A stretch of 64,000 nucleotides of DNA from Alteromonas sp. IB21 (GTDB lineage Bacteria; Pseudomonadota; Gammaproteobacteria; Enterobacterales; Alteromonadaceae). The number at the start of each line of letters is the position of its first letter. Within the stretch, counting starts at the first letter, position 1. A model generated the notes under the pieces. That model was not told the origin of the DNA. It saw only the letters and a program-made list of their open reading frames with translations, and did not search any database. Location of the stretch: contig NZ_JAEFCD010000005.1 of the NCBI RefSeq assembly GCF_016405965.1, positions 1 through 64,000 of the forward strand, read 5' to 3'. Below are positions 46,196-55,897 of this stretch, in pieces. The position numbers were made by a program, and so were the translations under genes.

Positions 46196-46406
46196 TTGCT
46201 GAATCAAACACAAGATAGTGAGGTTTTAGCCGTAATGCAACCCAATATCTGGTGGTATTTCGAGCACTCAAACTGGCATGGAATTTATGTTAGTAACAAC
46301 TAACTTTTTAGGGTTCTACAAGCATTAAACATCGGGATTGCAAGCATTTTAATAAGGTTCTTTGACGTAAAAATTAATTTATTCTTAAGATTCAATTTTT
46401 ATAAAA

Positions 46407-46454
46407 ACACGATATATGGTGTTTAAAATATCGCCGCAACCCAAGATGTAGTGT
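46407..46454 (-). promoter_or_regulatory. Tandem NrdR boxes overlapping a candidate nrdA promoter
   Basis: On the minus strand two sites read ACACTACATCTTGGGT (46439-46454) and ACACCATATATCGTGT (46407-46422). Against the NrdR consensus ACACWATATATWGTGT they match at 13 and 14 of 16 positions, and their centres are 32 bases apart, the usual spacing for NrdR tetramer binding. A TTGCGG (46434-46439) and TATATC (46411-46416) separated by 17 bases form a -35/-10 pair overlapping both boxes. NrdR represses ribonucleotide reductase genes when dATP is high. Confidence 0.7.
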
Positions 46455-46458
46455 TAAA

Positions 46459-47163
46459 TTAATTTTGCGCTACTGTATATAGTAAGTAGTTTACATCTAC
46501 ATTGTTAGACGAAAGATAAAAGCCTTGAGTGATAGGGTCCATGTGAAGCCCTGTCATGTCACGGGGGAGTAAACCTGCTCGATCGGTCATCGCCATGAGC
46601 TCAGAAGGTTTAATGAACTTACTGTGATCGTGCGTACCTTTTGGAACGAGTTTAAGAATATACTCAGCGCCAACGATACCCATCAGATAGGATTTGATAT
46701 TCCTGTTTAACGTAGAGAAAAAAACATGGCCACCAGGTTTGACTAACTTTGCGCAGGCCATGACAACAGATGCCGGGTCAGGCACGTGCTCTAGCATTTC
46801 CATGCAGGTTACTATATCAAACTTGCCTGCATTATTTTGTGCAAAATCTTCAGCCGTTGAACACACATAGTCTACTTTTATTCCAGACTCTAAGCCGTGT
46901 AATTTGGCTACTTCCAATGACGCCTCAGCCATATCTAAACCGGTAACCCTAGCGCCCGCACGCGCCATTGACTCTGCTAAAATACCGCCACCACAGCCAA
47001 TATCAACCACCTGTTTATCGAAAAGGCCTTCACTATGTTGATTGATAAAGTCTAGGCGAAGGGGATTAATAAGGTGCAATGGTTTGAACTCACCCTCTGG
47101 ATCCCACCAGCGGGAGGCAAGCTCGGAAAACTTGTTTATTTCTTGTTGGTCTACGTTCGTCAT
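46459..47163 (-). CDS. ubiG: Ubiquinone biosynthesis O-methyltransferase UbiG
   Basis: The 234-residue SAM-dependent enzyme methylates two hydroxyl groups during ubiquinone (Q8) synthesis. The N-terminal [20 protein letters not shown] stretch and [12 protein letters not shown] are UbiG signatures; the SAM loop [15 protein letters not shown] is at 50-64, and [13 protein letters not shown] near 115 is the post-I motif. It is divergent from gyrA and sits ahead of nrdAB, as in E. coli. The NrdR sites begin just 5 bases after its stop. Confidence 0.96.
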   Translation of the reverse strand: MTNVDQQEINKFSELASRWWDPEGEFKPLHLINPLRLDFINQHSEGLFDKQVVDIGCGGGILAESMARAGARVTGLDMAEASLEVAKLHGLESGIKVDYVCSTAEDFAQNNAGKFDIVTCMEMLEHVPDPASVVMACAKLVKPGGHVFFSTLNRNIKSYLMGIVGAEYILKLVPKGTHDHSKFIKPSELMAMTDRAGLLPRDMTGLHMDPITQGFYLSSNNVDVNYLLYTVAQN

Positions 47164-47464
47164 AGGTAAAACAATCCTTAATATATCTCTTTTTAAGATA
47201 TCGCAAATTAGGCGCGTGTTTCACTGTTTTTAAATAGATTTAGTGTTTTTATATTAAAGGATGAGTGAAAAATAATCGCTTGTCTTTTTGTTGCTTAATA
47301 AGCGTAATTAACCGCTACATAAATCTGTCATCAAGTGGTACACTCAAGCAACGATTATGACCCACATAATAACAAGAGTGCGCGCCCAGTCTTGCTCTCA
47401 CAATGATGTGATGTAAGGCGCTGGATAACGCAGAACAAACCAAAATAAAGGGATTAAGCAGTTT
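47164..47464. other. Divergent promoter region ubiG / gyrA
   Basis: The 301-base gap must hold both promoters. A TACACT hexamer near 47338 is a possible gyrA -10 element but no good -35 accompanies it. ATATCT/AGATAT (47183-47201) is a short inverted repeat near the ubiG start. No open frame or RNA gene is supported. Confidence 0.35.
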
Positions 47465-50179
47465 ATGTCTGATAACGCTAAAGAAATCCTCCCCGTTAAT
47501 ATTGAGGAAGAGTTAAAGAACTCATACCTTGATTACGCGATGAGCGTTATTGTCGGGCGAGCCTTGCCTGACGTAAGAGATGGCTTGAAGCCAGTGCACC
47601 GTCGCGTGCTGTTCGCAATGAACGAACTGAAAAACGACTTTAACAAGCCATACAAAAAATCTGCCCGTGTGGTAGGTGACGTAATAGGTAAATATCACCC
47701 TCATGGTGATTCCGCAGTTTACGATACGATTGTTCGCATGGCGCAGCCTTTCTCTCTCCGTTATATGTTAGTAGACGGGCAGGGTAACTTTGGCTCCGTA
47801 GACGGAGATTCGGCCGCTGCAATGCGTTACACAGAGGTTCGAATGGCAAAGATCGCCCACGAACTTCTAGCTGATTTAGACAAAGAAACCGTAGACTTTG
47901 TACCTAACTATGATGGTACAGAATTTATCCCTGAAGTATTGCCGACGAAAGTACCTAACCTTTTAATCAACGGTTCTTCGGGCATTGCGGTAGGTATGGC
48001 GACGAATATTCCGCCCCATAACCTTACTGAAGTCGTTAACGGTTGTATTGCATTGATCCAAGACCCATCAATTACGATTGATGATCTCATGACCTATATC
48101 CCAGGACCTGATTTCCCAACAGCGGCTATGATCAGTGGTCGTAAAGGTATTGAGGACGCTTACCGTACAGGTCGTGGAAAAATATATCTTCGCGCTAAAG
48201 CTGACATTGAAACTGACGCTAACGGCAAAGAAACGATAATCGTTAACGAAATACCTTATCAGGTCAATAAAGCACGTCTTATTGAGAAGATTGCCGAGCT
48301 TGTAAAGGAAAAACGTATCGAGGGCGTTTCAGCGCTTCGCGACGAGTCTGATAAAGACGGTATGCGAATTGTCGTTGAAGTTAAACGCAACGAATCTGCC
48401 GAAGTGTTACTTAACCATTTATACGCCAATACCCAACTTCAAACGGTATTTGGTATTAACATGGTTGCGCTTGATAATGGCCAGCCCAAAGTATTTAACC
48501 TCAAAGAAACGCTAGAGTGTTTTATCCTTCACCGCCGTGAAGTGGTAACACGCCGTACCGTTTTTGAATTACGCAAAGCCCGCGATCGTGCTCATATCCT
48601 TGAAGGTTTAGCTATCGCGCTTGCCAATATCGACCCAATTATCGAGTTGATTAAAGCGTCGCAAAGCCCTGCAGATGCGAAGAAATCGCTTGTTGCACAA
48701 GGTTGGGACCTAGGTGACGTAGCGCAAATGCTAGAGCGCGCTGGTGATGACGCTGCTCGTCCAGATTGGCTGATGCCGGAATTTGGTATTCGTGATGACA
48801 AATATTATCTGACTGAACAGCAGGCCCAAGCAATTCTTGACCTTCGTTTACACAAGTTAACAGGTCTAGAGCATGAGAAGATCCTCGAAGAATACAAGCA
48901 GCTTCTAGAGCTTATCGCTGAACTACTTCACATTTTAAATAGCCCTGAGCGTTTGATGGAAGTCATTCAAGAAGAACTTGAAAAAATCCGTGACGAGTTC
49001 GGCGACGAGCGTCGTACCGAAATTACCGCTGCAAGTCACGATATAGATATTGAAGACCTAATTGAGCAGGAAGACGTTGTTGTTACGCTTTCTCGCGAAG
49101 GCTATGTGAAATATCAGAAGCTGACGGATTACGAAGCGCAACGCCGTGGTGGGCGAGGCAAATCGGCTACTAAGATGAAAGATGAAGATATCATCGAACG
49201 ACTACTCGTAGCCAATACCCACGATCATATTTTGTGCTTCTCAACCCGTGGTCGCTTATATTGGTTGAAAGTGTATCAATTGCCATTTGCAAGCCGAAAT
49301 GCTCGTGGACGTCCAATTGTGAATATTCTTCCTTTAGAAGATAACGAGCGTATTACCGCCATTCTTCCAATCAAAGAATTTGAAGAAGGTAAGTTTGTAT
49401 TGATGGCAACGGCAAATGGTACGGTCAAAAAGACTGACCTGAGCTTATATTCTCGCCCTCGTTCAAGTGGTATCATCGCGGTGAATCTGAACGACGGTGA
49501 CGAGTTGATCGGTGTTGATATTACTCATGGTGATGACGACATTATGTTGTTCTCTGATGCGGGTAAAGTAGTTCGCTTTAACGAAAAGCTTCGCGACAGT
49601 GAAACCGGAGACGTGAAGCGCGATCCAGAAACTGGTGAAGAGCTGCTAGCCCTTCGTCCAATGGGACGCACTGCAACAGGTGTGCGCGGTATTCGCTTAC
49701 AAGACGGTCAAAAAGTGGTGTCGCTGATTGTACCTAAAGGCGATGGCCCTATACTAACCGCTACGGAAAACGGTTTCGGTAAACGTACACCGCTAGAAGA
49801 TTACCCAGCGAAGAGCCGTGCAACACAAGGTGTTGTATCTATCAAGGTATCTGAGCGCAACGGTAAAGTGGTCGGCGCGGTACAGGTTGACGAAAGCAAT
49901 GAAATAATGCTTATTAGTGACCAAGGCACACTGGTACGAACCCGTGTTAGCGAAGTGTCGGTAGTAGGTCGTAACACACAAGGTGTTCGCTTAATACGCA
50001 CAGTCGAAGGTGAGCACGTTGTTGGGTTGCAGCGAATTGAAGAAGTTGCCGAGTTACAAGAATTAGATGAGGACGGTAACCCAATAATTCTTGATGACGC
50101 GCAAGAACAAGCAGAAACTGCTGTTCAAGAGCAAGACAACACTGCACAAGACGGTGAAGGCTCAACGACAGAAGAGTAG
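47465..50179 (+). CDS. gyrA: DNA gyrase subunit A
   Basis: The 904-residue subunit breaks and rejoins DNA during ATP-driven negative supercoiling. The catalytic Tyr122 lies in [14 protein letters not shown]. The quinolone-resistance region [11 protein letters not shown] has wild-type Ser83 and Asp87. The GyrA-box QRRGGRGK that wraps DNA is present near 560 at the start of the beta-pinwheel C-terminal domain. The tail (about 860-904) is acidic and rich in Glu, Gln and Asp. E. coli GyrA is 875 residues; the difference is mainly this tail. A terminator follows. Confidence 0.98.
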   Translation: MSDNAKEILPVNIEEELKNSYLDYAMSVIVGRALPDVRDGLKPVHRRVLFAMNELKNDFNKPYKKSARVVGDVIGKYHPHGDSAVYDTIVRMAQPFSLRYMLVDGQGNFGSVDGDSAAAMRYTEVRMAKIAHELLADLDKETVDFVPNYDGTEFIPEVLPTKVPNLLINGSSGIAVGMATNIPPHNLTEVVNGCIALIQDPSITIDDLMTYIPGPDFPTAAMISGRKGIEDAYRTGRGKIYLRAKADIETDANGKETIIVNEIPYQVNKARLIEKIAELVKEKRIEGVSALRDESDKDGMRIVVEVKRNESAEVLLNHLYANTQLQTVFGINMVALDNGQPKVFNLKETLECFILHRREVVTRRTVFELRKARDRAHILEGLAIALANIDPIIELIKASQSPADAKKSLVAQGWDLGDVAQMLERAGDDAARPDWLMPEFGIRDDKYYLTEQQAQAILDLRLHKLTGLEHEKILEEYKQLLELIAELLHILNSPERLMEVIQEELEKIRDEFGDERRTEITAASHDIDIEDLIEQEDVVVTLSREGYVKYQKLTDYEAQRRGGRGKSATKMKDEDIIERLLVANTHDHILCFSTRGRLYWLKVYQLPFASRNARGRPIVNILPLEDNERITAILPIKEFEEGKFVLMATANGTVKKTDLSLYSRPRSSGIIAVNLNDGDELIGVDITHGDDDIMLFSDAGKVVRFNEKLRDSETGDVKRDPETGEELLALRPMGRTATGVRGIRLQDGQKVVSLIVPKGDGPILTATENGFGKRTPLEDYPAKSRATQGVVSIKVSERNGKVVGAVQVDESNEIMLISDQGTLVRTRVSEVSVVGRNTQGVRLIRTVEGEHVVGLQRIEEVAELQELDEDGNPIILDDAQEQAETAVQEQDNTAQDGEGSTTEE

Positions 50180-50224
50180 GGGTAACGCGCGAGCAACGTG
50201 CTTTGCGTATTATCAGTGTTCTTT

Positions 50225-50250
50225 AAACAAGCGGCTTTTGCCGCTTGTTT
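50225..50250 (+). terminator. Terminator of gyrA
   Basis: AAACAAGCGGC and GCCGCTTGTTT form a perfect 11-bp stem with a TTTT loop; the right arm ends in TTT. Confidence 0.8.
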
Positions 50251-50322
50251 GCCTAATGGCTCACAGAATATAAAGATGCTCGTGAGTTGAATGGTAATTA
50301 TCTACAGGTGTTGAACAACGCG

Positions 50323-51408
50323 ATGAAAGAGGTTTTTAACTTTAGTGCGGGTCCGGCGATGCTTCCTAAAGAAGTTATGCTTAAGGCTCAAGCAGAATTT
50401 ACAAATTGGCGCGATCTAGGCTGTTCTGTTATGGAAGTGAGCCACCGCGGTAAAGATTTCATTGAAATAGCAGCTAAGGCAGAGCAAGACTTGCGCGACC
50501 TGCTATCCATCCCAAACAACTACCACGTGCTTTTTACACATGGCGGTGGTCGTGGGCAGTTTGCAGCGGTACCGCTTAACTTGTCAGACACCAACGATAC
50601 CAGTCTTCACCTAGTAAGCGGCTCTTGGTCGAAAGGCGCGGTAGATGAAGCCAACAAATACAATAATGCTGTTGTTGTTGGTGAGGTGTCTGAGAAAGAC
50701 GGCCTGCATTATATTGCGCCGCCTCAGTTAACCGACATTGATCAGTCTGCTGCATACTATCACTTCTGCCCTAACGAAACGGTTGATGGTATTGCCTTCG
50801 ACTGGTTACCAGAGTCCGGTAAAGTACCGCTGGTTTCTGATATGTCTTCGACTATTTTGTCTCAGCCGCTAGACGTAGCGAAGCACGGTGTTATTTACGC
50901 TGGCGCACAAAAAAATATTGGTCCTAGCGGCTTATCAGTTGTCATCGTGCGTGACGATCTTGTTGGCAATGCACGTCAAGATACTCCGTCTATTTTCGAT
51001 TACGCGCTGGCAGCCAAGTCAGATTCCATGTACAACACACCACCTACGTTCTCATGGTATTTAGCGGGGCTTGTGTTTGAATGGCTCAAAGATATGGGTG
51101 GTGTGGATGCTATGGCTAAGCGCAACGCTGAAAAAGCAGCGTTACTATACTCTGCGATTGATAGTTCTGACTTTTATTCAAGTAAGGTGCACCCGGATAA
51201 CCGTTCGAAAATGAACGTACCATTCCATTTAGCTAACCCTGAGCTAGACAAATTGTTCCTTCAACAGTCACAAGACGCTGGCTTGCTAGCATTGAAAGGG
51301 CATCGTTCGGTAGGTGGCATGCGTGCCAGTATTTATAACGCAATGCCGGTAGAAGGTATTGTTGCGCTTGTTGAATTTATGCGCGAATTTGAAAGAGTGA
51401 ATGGATAA
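50323..51408 (+). CDS. serC: Phosphoserine aminotransferase SerC
   Basis: From ATG 50323 the product has 361 residues (E. coli 362), beginning [15 protein letters not shown] like other SerC proteins; the in-frame TTG at 50287 would add 12 unrelated residues. This PLP enzyme converts 3-phosphohydroxypyruvate to phosphoserine and serves pyridoxal phosphate synthesis as well. The PLP lysine is in [12 protein letters not shown] near 195. It is followed directly by aroA, one base after its stop, as in the conserved serC-aroA operon. Confidence 0.96.
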   Translation: MKEVFNFSAGPAMLPKEVMLKAQAEFTNWRDLGCSVMEVSHRGKDFIEIAAKAEQDLRDLLSIPNNYHVLFTHGGGRGQFAAVPLNLSDTNDTSLHLVSGSWSKGAVDEANKYNNAVVVGEVSEKDGLHYIAPPQLTDIDQSAAYYHFCPNETVDGIAFDWLPESGKVPLVSDMSSTILSQPLDVAKHGVIYAGAQKNIGPSGLSVVIVRDDLVGNARQDTPSIFDYALAAKSDSMYNTPPTFSWYLAGLVFEWLKDMGGVDAMAKRNAEKAALLYSAIDSSDFYSSKVHPDNRSKMNVPFHLANPELDKLFLQQSQDAGLLALKGHRSVGGMRASIYNAMPVEGIVALVEFMREFERVNG

Positions 51409-51409
51409 A

Positions 51410-52693
51410 ATGGAGCAGTTAACATTAGACCCGATTGCGAAAGTGTCGGGAGAGGTCAATGTACCTGGTTCAAAAAGTCTGTCTAATCGCGCACTGCTCC
51501 TAGCGGCGTTAGCGGAAGGCGAAACGGAACTGACAAACCTGCTTGATAGTGAGGACATTGAACACATGCTTAATGCCCTTACGAAACTGGGCATTAGCTA
51601 TCGCCTTAATGAAGACAAAACCCAGTGTGTTGTGCAAGGTAACGGTGGTGCATTTGACGTGGCTGAGCCGCTAGAGCTTTTTCTAGGCAATGCCGGAACA
51701 GCAATGCGTCCTCTATGCGCAGCGCTGGCTGCAAGTAATGTGGATACTGTGCTAACTGGCGAGCCGCGCATGGAAGAGCGTCCCATTGGCGACTTAGTCG
51801 ATGCACTGCGTGAAGCCGATGCTGACGTTACCTACCTTAAAAACGAAGGTTACCCTCCGCTTCAAATTAAGGGTAAAACGTTGAGTGGCGGTGAAATGTC
51901 AGTTGACGGTAGTGTTTCAAGCCAATTCTTAACAGCACTGCTGATGGCTGCACCACTTTTTTCTGGTGATGTTACGATTTGTATTAAAGGTGAACTCGTC
52001 TCTAAGCCTTACATAGACATTACTCTTGATACCATGGCGAAATTTGGTGTTGTAGTAGAGAATGACAATTACCAAACGTTTACGGTTTCAGGTGATGCTA
52101 AGTACCTATCGCCGGGTAAATTTATGGTAGAAGGTGATGCATCGTCTGCATCATACTTCCTTGCAGCCGGCGCCATTAAAGGTGGAACGGTACGCGTAAC
52201 CGGGATTGGTCAAAACAGCATTCAAGGAGACATCCGTTTCGCTGACGTGCTTGAAGCCATGGGCGCAAATGTAGTCTGGAACGATGAATATGTAGAAATT
52301 ACCGGTGCACCGCTTAAGGGTGTAGACATGGATATGAACCATATTCCTGATGCGGCTATGACGATTGCGACTACTGCGTTGTTTGCAGAAGGCCCAACAA
52401 CCATAACCAACATCTATAACTGGCGCGTAAAAGAAACCGACCGCTTAGCTGCCATGGCAACCGAGCTGCAAAAGTTAGGGGCTAAGGTGGAAGAGGGTCA
52501 TGACTACATCACAGTGTGGCCAACTGACTCGCTGAAACACGCAGAAATAGACACGTATAACGACCACCGTATTGCCATGTGCTTTTCGTTAGTCGCGCTT
52601 AGTGATACGCCTGTGACCATTAACGACCCAGGTTGTACGCGAAAAACCTTTCCTGACTACTTTGCGCGCTTTAAAACATTATATAGCGCGTAA
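51410..52693 (+). CDS. aroA: EPSP synthase AroA
   Basis: The 427-residue enzyme (same length as E. coli) transfers enolpyruvyl from PEP to shikimate-3-phosphate. I use ATG 51410 because [20 protein letters not shown] aligns with the usual N-terminus. [17 protein letters not shown] (about 18-34), [17 protein letters not shown] near 90-106 and [15 protein letters not shown] near 342 are signature regions. GNAGTAMRP is the class I, glyphosate-sensitive form by family knowledge. Translation is probably coupled to serC. Confidence 0.97.
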   Translation: MEQLTLDPIAKVSGEVNVPGSKSLSNRALLLAALAEGETELTNLLDSEDIEHMLNALTKLGISYRLNEDKTQCVVQGNGGAFDVAEPLELFLGNAGTAMRPLCAALAASNVDTVLTGEPRMEERPIGDLVDALREADADVTYLKNEGYPPLQIKGKTLSGGEMSVDGSVSSQFLTALLMAAPLFSGDVTICIKGELVSKPYIDITLDTMAKFGVVVENDNYQTFTVSGDAKYLSPGKFMVEGDASSASYFLAAGAIKGGTVRVTGIGQNSIQGDIRFADVLEAMGANVVWNDEYVEITGAPLKGVDMDMNHIPDAAMTIATTALFAEGPTTITNIYNWRVKETDRLAAMATELQKLGAKVEEGHDYITVWPTDSLKHAEIDTYNDHRIAMCFSLVALSDTPVTINDPGCTRKTFPDYFARFKTLYSA

Positions 52694-52775
52694 ATACACT
52701 GCCTAAATATAACATCCATCGAATAAACTTTGGTGAGGCGATGGGTTGATCTATATCAGTATTAGCCAAATGTAC

Positions 52776-52800
52776 AATGCCACCTACGCCAGGTGGCATT
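52776..52800 (+). terminator. Hairpin after serC-aroA
   Basis: AATGCCACCT (52776-52785) pairs perfectly with AGGTGGCATT (52791-52800) around a 5-base loop. Only a short T-rich tail follows, so termination may be incomplete into cmk. Confidence 0.65.
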
Positions 52801-52864
52801 GCTTATCCTGCGCTAAAGCGTATAATTACGCGCGATTTTTAGTAATTTAAATGATGGAGCAGGT

Positions 52865-53536
52865 ATGCATTCCACACCCGTAGTCACGGTTGACGGTCCA
52901 AGTGGTGCTGGCAAAGGTACATTAAGTAGCTTGTTAGCAAAGAAATTAGGGTGGCATTTTCTAGATAGCGGTGCAATTTACCGTGTTTTAGCGGTTGCCG
53001 CACTACACCATGACCTGCCGTGTGATGATGAAGAATGTGTTGTTCCTCTAGCAACCGGTCTCGATGTGAGTTTCGAGACGAATGGCGATACTACTCGTAT
53101 TATCCTAGAAGGCGAAGATGTAACAGATGATATTCGCACTGAAGAGGTGGGAGCGGTAGCATCAAAGGTCGCAGCGTTGCCCCGTGTTCGTGAAGCCTTG
53201 CTTCGCAGACAACGTGCATTTCAGCAAGATCCGGGCTTAGTAGCCGATGGCCGCGACATGGGCACGGTAGTATTTCCCGATGCGCCTGTAAAGATTTTCC
53301 TTACAGCTAGCGCAGAGGCTCGTGCTGAGCGTCGTTATAGTCAGTTGAAAGCAAAGGGCATGGATGTTAATATTGCGCGCCTTTTGACCGATATCAAAGC
53401 CAGAGACGAGCGCGATACACAACGTGCAGTCGCGCCCTTGGTACCGGCACAAGATGCAATAATTATAGATTCAACAGACTTGGATATTGACCAAGTCTTT
53501 GAAAAAGCGATGGATATTATTTCCTCACGCCTTTAA
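52865..53536 (+). CDS. cmk: Cytidylate kinase
   Basis: The 223-residue P-loop kinase phosphorylates CMP and dCMP. The Walker A loop is [21 protein letters not shown] (about 9-29), followed by [11 protein letters not shown], and [15 protein letters not shown] near 126 plus [13 protein letters not shown] near 178, all characteristic of Cmk. It precedes rpsA, as in E. coli, where the two genes share promoters. The cmk-rpsA gap is 119 bases. Confidence 0.97.
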   Translation: MHSTPVVTVDGPSGAGKGTLSSLLAKKLGWHFLDSGAIYRVLAVAALHHDLPCDDEECVVPLATGLDVSFETNGDTTRIILEGEDVTDDIRTEEVGAVASKVAALPRVREALLRRQRAFQQDPGLVADGRDMGTVVFPDAPVKIFLTASAEARAERRYSQLKAKGMDVNIARLLTDIKARDERDTQRAVAPLVPAQDAIIIDSTDLDIDQVFEKAMDIISSRL

Positions 53537-53655
53537 TGACGAGAGCTGATCGCATCCAAAGCAGTGTTGCTACAGGGAGTGGCGACTAAATTTAATAACC
53601 CCGCGTTATCCGGATAAGAAGCGTGGATATCAACTTAAAAGTTTATTTGAGACTT

Positions 53656-55326
53656 ATGACTGAAAATTTTGCACAACTTTTTGAAGAAAGCTTACAAGAA
53701 CTAGAAACACGTCCTGGTTCAATTGTAAAAGGTACTGTTGTTTCTATCGATAAAGATATCGTTCTTGTTGACGCAGGCTTGAAATCAGAAAGTGCTATCC
53801 CAGCTGACCAATTTAAAAACGCTGAAGGCGAGCTTGAAATCGCTATTGGTGATGAAGTAGATGTAGCGCTAGATGCAGTAGAAGATGGTTTCGGTGAAAC
53901 TATTCTTTCTCGTGAAAAAGCCAAGCGTCACGAAGCGTGGGTTGAGCTGGAAAAAGCTTACGAAGATAAAGTCACTATCAAAGGCGTTATCAACGGTAAA
54001 GTTAAAGGCGGTTTCACTGTTGAAGTTAACAGTGTACGCGCGTTCCTTCCAGGTTCTCTTGTTGACGTACGTCCAGTACGCGACACTACGCACCTTGAAG
54101 GCAAAGAGCTTGAGTTTAAAGTTATCAAGCTAGATGCTAAGCGCAACAACGTTGTTGTTTCTCGTCGTGCAGTTATCGAAGCTGAAAGCAGCCAAGAGCG
54201 TGAATCACTACTTGCTAACCTTGAAGAAGGTCATGAAATCAAGGGTATCGTTAAGAACCTTACCGATTACGGTGCGTTCGTTGACCTTGGTGGCGTAGAC
54301 GGTCTTCTACACATCACTGATATGGCTTGGAAGCGCGTTAAGCACCCAAGTGAAATCGTGAATGTTGGCGACGAAATCAACGTTAAAGTACTTAAGTTCG
54401 ACAAAGAGAAACAGCGCGTTTCTCTTGGTATGAAGCAAATGGGCAACGATCCATGGCAAGAAATTGCGTCTCGTTACCCAGAAGGTACTAAGATCAACGG
54501 TCAGGTTACTAACCTTACTGATTACGGCTGCTTCGTTGAAATCGAAGACGGCGTTGAAGGTCTTGTACACGTTTCTGAAATGGATTGGACTAACAAGAAC
54601 ATCCACCCATCTAAAGTTGTTAACCTAGGTGACACTGTAGATGTAATGGTTCTTGAAATTGACGAAGAGCGTCGTCGTATTTCTCTAGGTCTTAAGCAGT
54701 GTATTGCTAACCCTTGGGAAACATTTGCTGAGTCACACGAAAAAGGTGACAAAGTGTCTGGTAAGATCAAGTCAATCACTGACTTCGGTATCTTCATCGG
54801 TCTTGACGGCGGCATCGACGGTCTAGTTCACCTTTCTGACATCAGCTGGAACAAGTCTGGTGAAGACGCGGTTCGCGACTACAAGAAAGGCGACGAAATC
54901 TCTGCAGTTGTACTACAAGTCGACCCAGAGCGTGAGCGTATCTCTCTTGGCGTTAAGCAAATCGAAGAAGATCCTTTCAACAAGTATCTGACAGATAACA
55001 AGAAAGGTGCTATCGTTACTGGTACAGTAACAGCAGTTGATGCGAAAGGCGTTACTGTAAACCTAGCTGAAGAAGTTGACGGCTACATCCGCGTTGCAGA
55101 CCTTGCTGTAGAGCGTGTTGAAGACGCAACAGAAGTAGCAAGCGTTGGTGATAGCATCGAAGCGAAGTTTATGGGCGTTGACCGTAAGAACCGCACTGTT
55201 AACCTATCTGTTAGAGCGAAAGATCAGGCTGACGAAAAAGAAGCTATCGATAAAGTTAACCAGCAAGAAGATGTTGGTTTCGCTAACGCGATGGCAGAAG
55301 CATTTAAAGCTGCTAAAGGCGAATAA
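53656..55326 (+). CDS. rpsA: 30S ribosomal protein S1
   Basis: The 556-residue protein (E. coli 557) brings mRNA to the ribosome. I use ATG 53656, where [17 protein letters not shown] matches the family; the GTG at 53623 would add 11 residues. Six S1 RNA-binding domains are present; repeats such as [27 protein letters not shown] (third) and [26 protein letters not shown] (fourth) are clear. Codon use in this gene is biased to a few codons, as expected for a highly expressed ribosomal gene. Confidence 0.98.
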   Translation: MTENFAQLFEESLQELETRPGSIVKGTVVSIDKDIVLVDAGLKSESAIPADQFKNAEGELEIAIGDEVDVALDAVEDGFGETILSREKAKRHEAWVELEKAYEDKVTIKGVINGKVKGGFTVEVNSVRAFLPGSLVDVRPVRDTTHLEGKELEFKVIKLDAKRNNVVVSRRAVIEAESSQERESLLANLEEGHEIKGIVKNLTDYGAFVDLGGVDGLLHITDMAWKRVKHPSEIVNVGDEINVKVLKFDKEKQRVSLGMKQMGNDPWQEIASRYPEGTKINGQVTNLTDYGCFVEIEDGVEGLVHVSEMDWTNKNIHPSKVVNLGDTVDVMVLEIDEERRRISLGLKQCIANPWETFAESHEKGDKVSGKIKSITDFGIFIGLDGGIDGLVHLSDISWNKSGEDAVRDYKKGDEISAVVLQVDPERERISLGVKQIEEDPFNKYLTDNKKGAIVTGTVTAVDAKGVTVNLAEEVDGYIRVADLAVERVEDATEVASVGDSIEAKFMGVDRKNRTVNLSVRAKDQADEKEAIDKVNQQEDVGFANAMAEAFKAAKGE

Positions 55327-55335
55327 TGCTTTTGT

Positions 55336-55355
55336 GGGTGTGCATATGCACACCC
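55336..55355. repeat. Perfect 20-base palindrome between rpsA and ihfB
   Basis: GGGTGTGCATATGCACACCC is self-complementary over its whole length. It lies 9 bases after the rpsA stop and 47 bases before ihfB. No T-run follows. It may be a processing or stability element in the shared transcript. Confidence 0.6.
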
Positions 55356-55402
55356 AATTCGCGATAGCTGTTTAAACAATAATATTGACAATGAGGTTAA
55401 GC

Positions 55403-55690
55403 ATGACCAAGTCTGAATTAATTGAACGGCTCGCGGATCAAGCGCGTCATATTCCGGCGAAAGAACTCGAACTGGCAATAAAAGAACTTCTAGAGCAAAT
55501 GGCGCAAACCCTCCAAAAGGGCGAGCGTATTGAAATTAGAGGTTTTGGTAGCTTCTCGCTTCACTACCGCGCACCTCGCGTAGGTAGAAACCCTAAAACG
55601 GGTGAAACTGTTAAGCTTGATGGTAAATATGTACCTCACTTTAAGCCTGGTAAAGAGCTTCGCGAAAGGGTAGATGCCTCAATCGCATAA
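55403..55690 (+). CDS. ihfB: Integration host factor beta subunit
   Basis: The 95-residue HU/IHF-family protein starts [13 protein letters not shown] at ATG 55403, like its E. coli orthologue; the upstream in-frame ATGs add non-conserved residues. [25 protein letters not shown] (about 41-65) contains the beta-arm with the intercalating proline. With IhfA it bends DNA at sites for recombination, replication and sigma54 promoters. It follows rpsA as in E. coli and is closed by a terminator. Confidence 0.97.
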   Translation: MTKSELIERLADQARHIPAKELELAIKELLEQMAQTLQKGERIEIRGFGSFSLHYRAPRVGRNPKTGETVKLDGKYVPHFKPGKELRERVDASIA

Positions 55691-55701
55691 CGTATTTTTT
55701 G

Positions 55702-55729
55702 AAAGCCGCTGCAAAGCGGCTTTTTTGTG
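55702..55729 (+). terminator. Terminator of ihfB
   Basis: AAAGCCGCT and AGCGGCTTT form a perfect 9-bp stem with a GCAA loop followed by TTT. It closes the cmk-rpsA-ihfB transcript. Confidence 0.9.
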
Positions 55730-55897
55730 TCTGCTCGTTTTTCATTTTAACAAGTAAGTTGTGTACATAAATGGTATTTACATTGGTGACCAGACCATCG
55801 CATCAGTATACCAACGTTTAATTTTTAATACCTATTGACCCCAAGTTGAATAGGGTTATATATTATTCTGATAACAATAAACGGTATTTATGAAGTA

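Larger units (their letters stand above)
45915..46458. other. Long intergenic region between ubiG and nrdA
   Basis: This 544-base gap holds, from the right, tandem NrdR-like sites and a candidate promoter, then a leader of about 490 bases to the nrdA start. A perfect 10-bp stem GCGATCCCAA/TTGGGATCGC (46169-46195, 7-base loop) lies in the middle. A rightward 74-codon frame (46079-46303) shows no family resemblance and is probably not a gene. Confidence 0.5.

Noticed and set aside
46079-46303. 74-codon rightward frame in the ubiG-nrdA gap
   Set aside because: No family resemblance, no good ribosome binding site, and it spans the perfect hairpin. I treat the region as nrdA leader.
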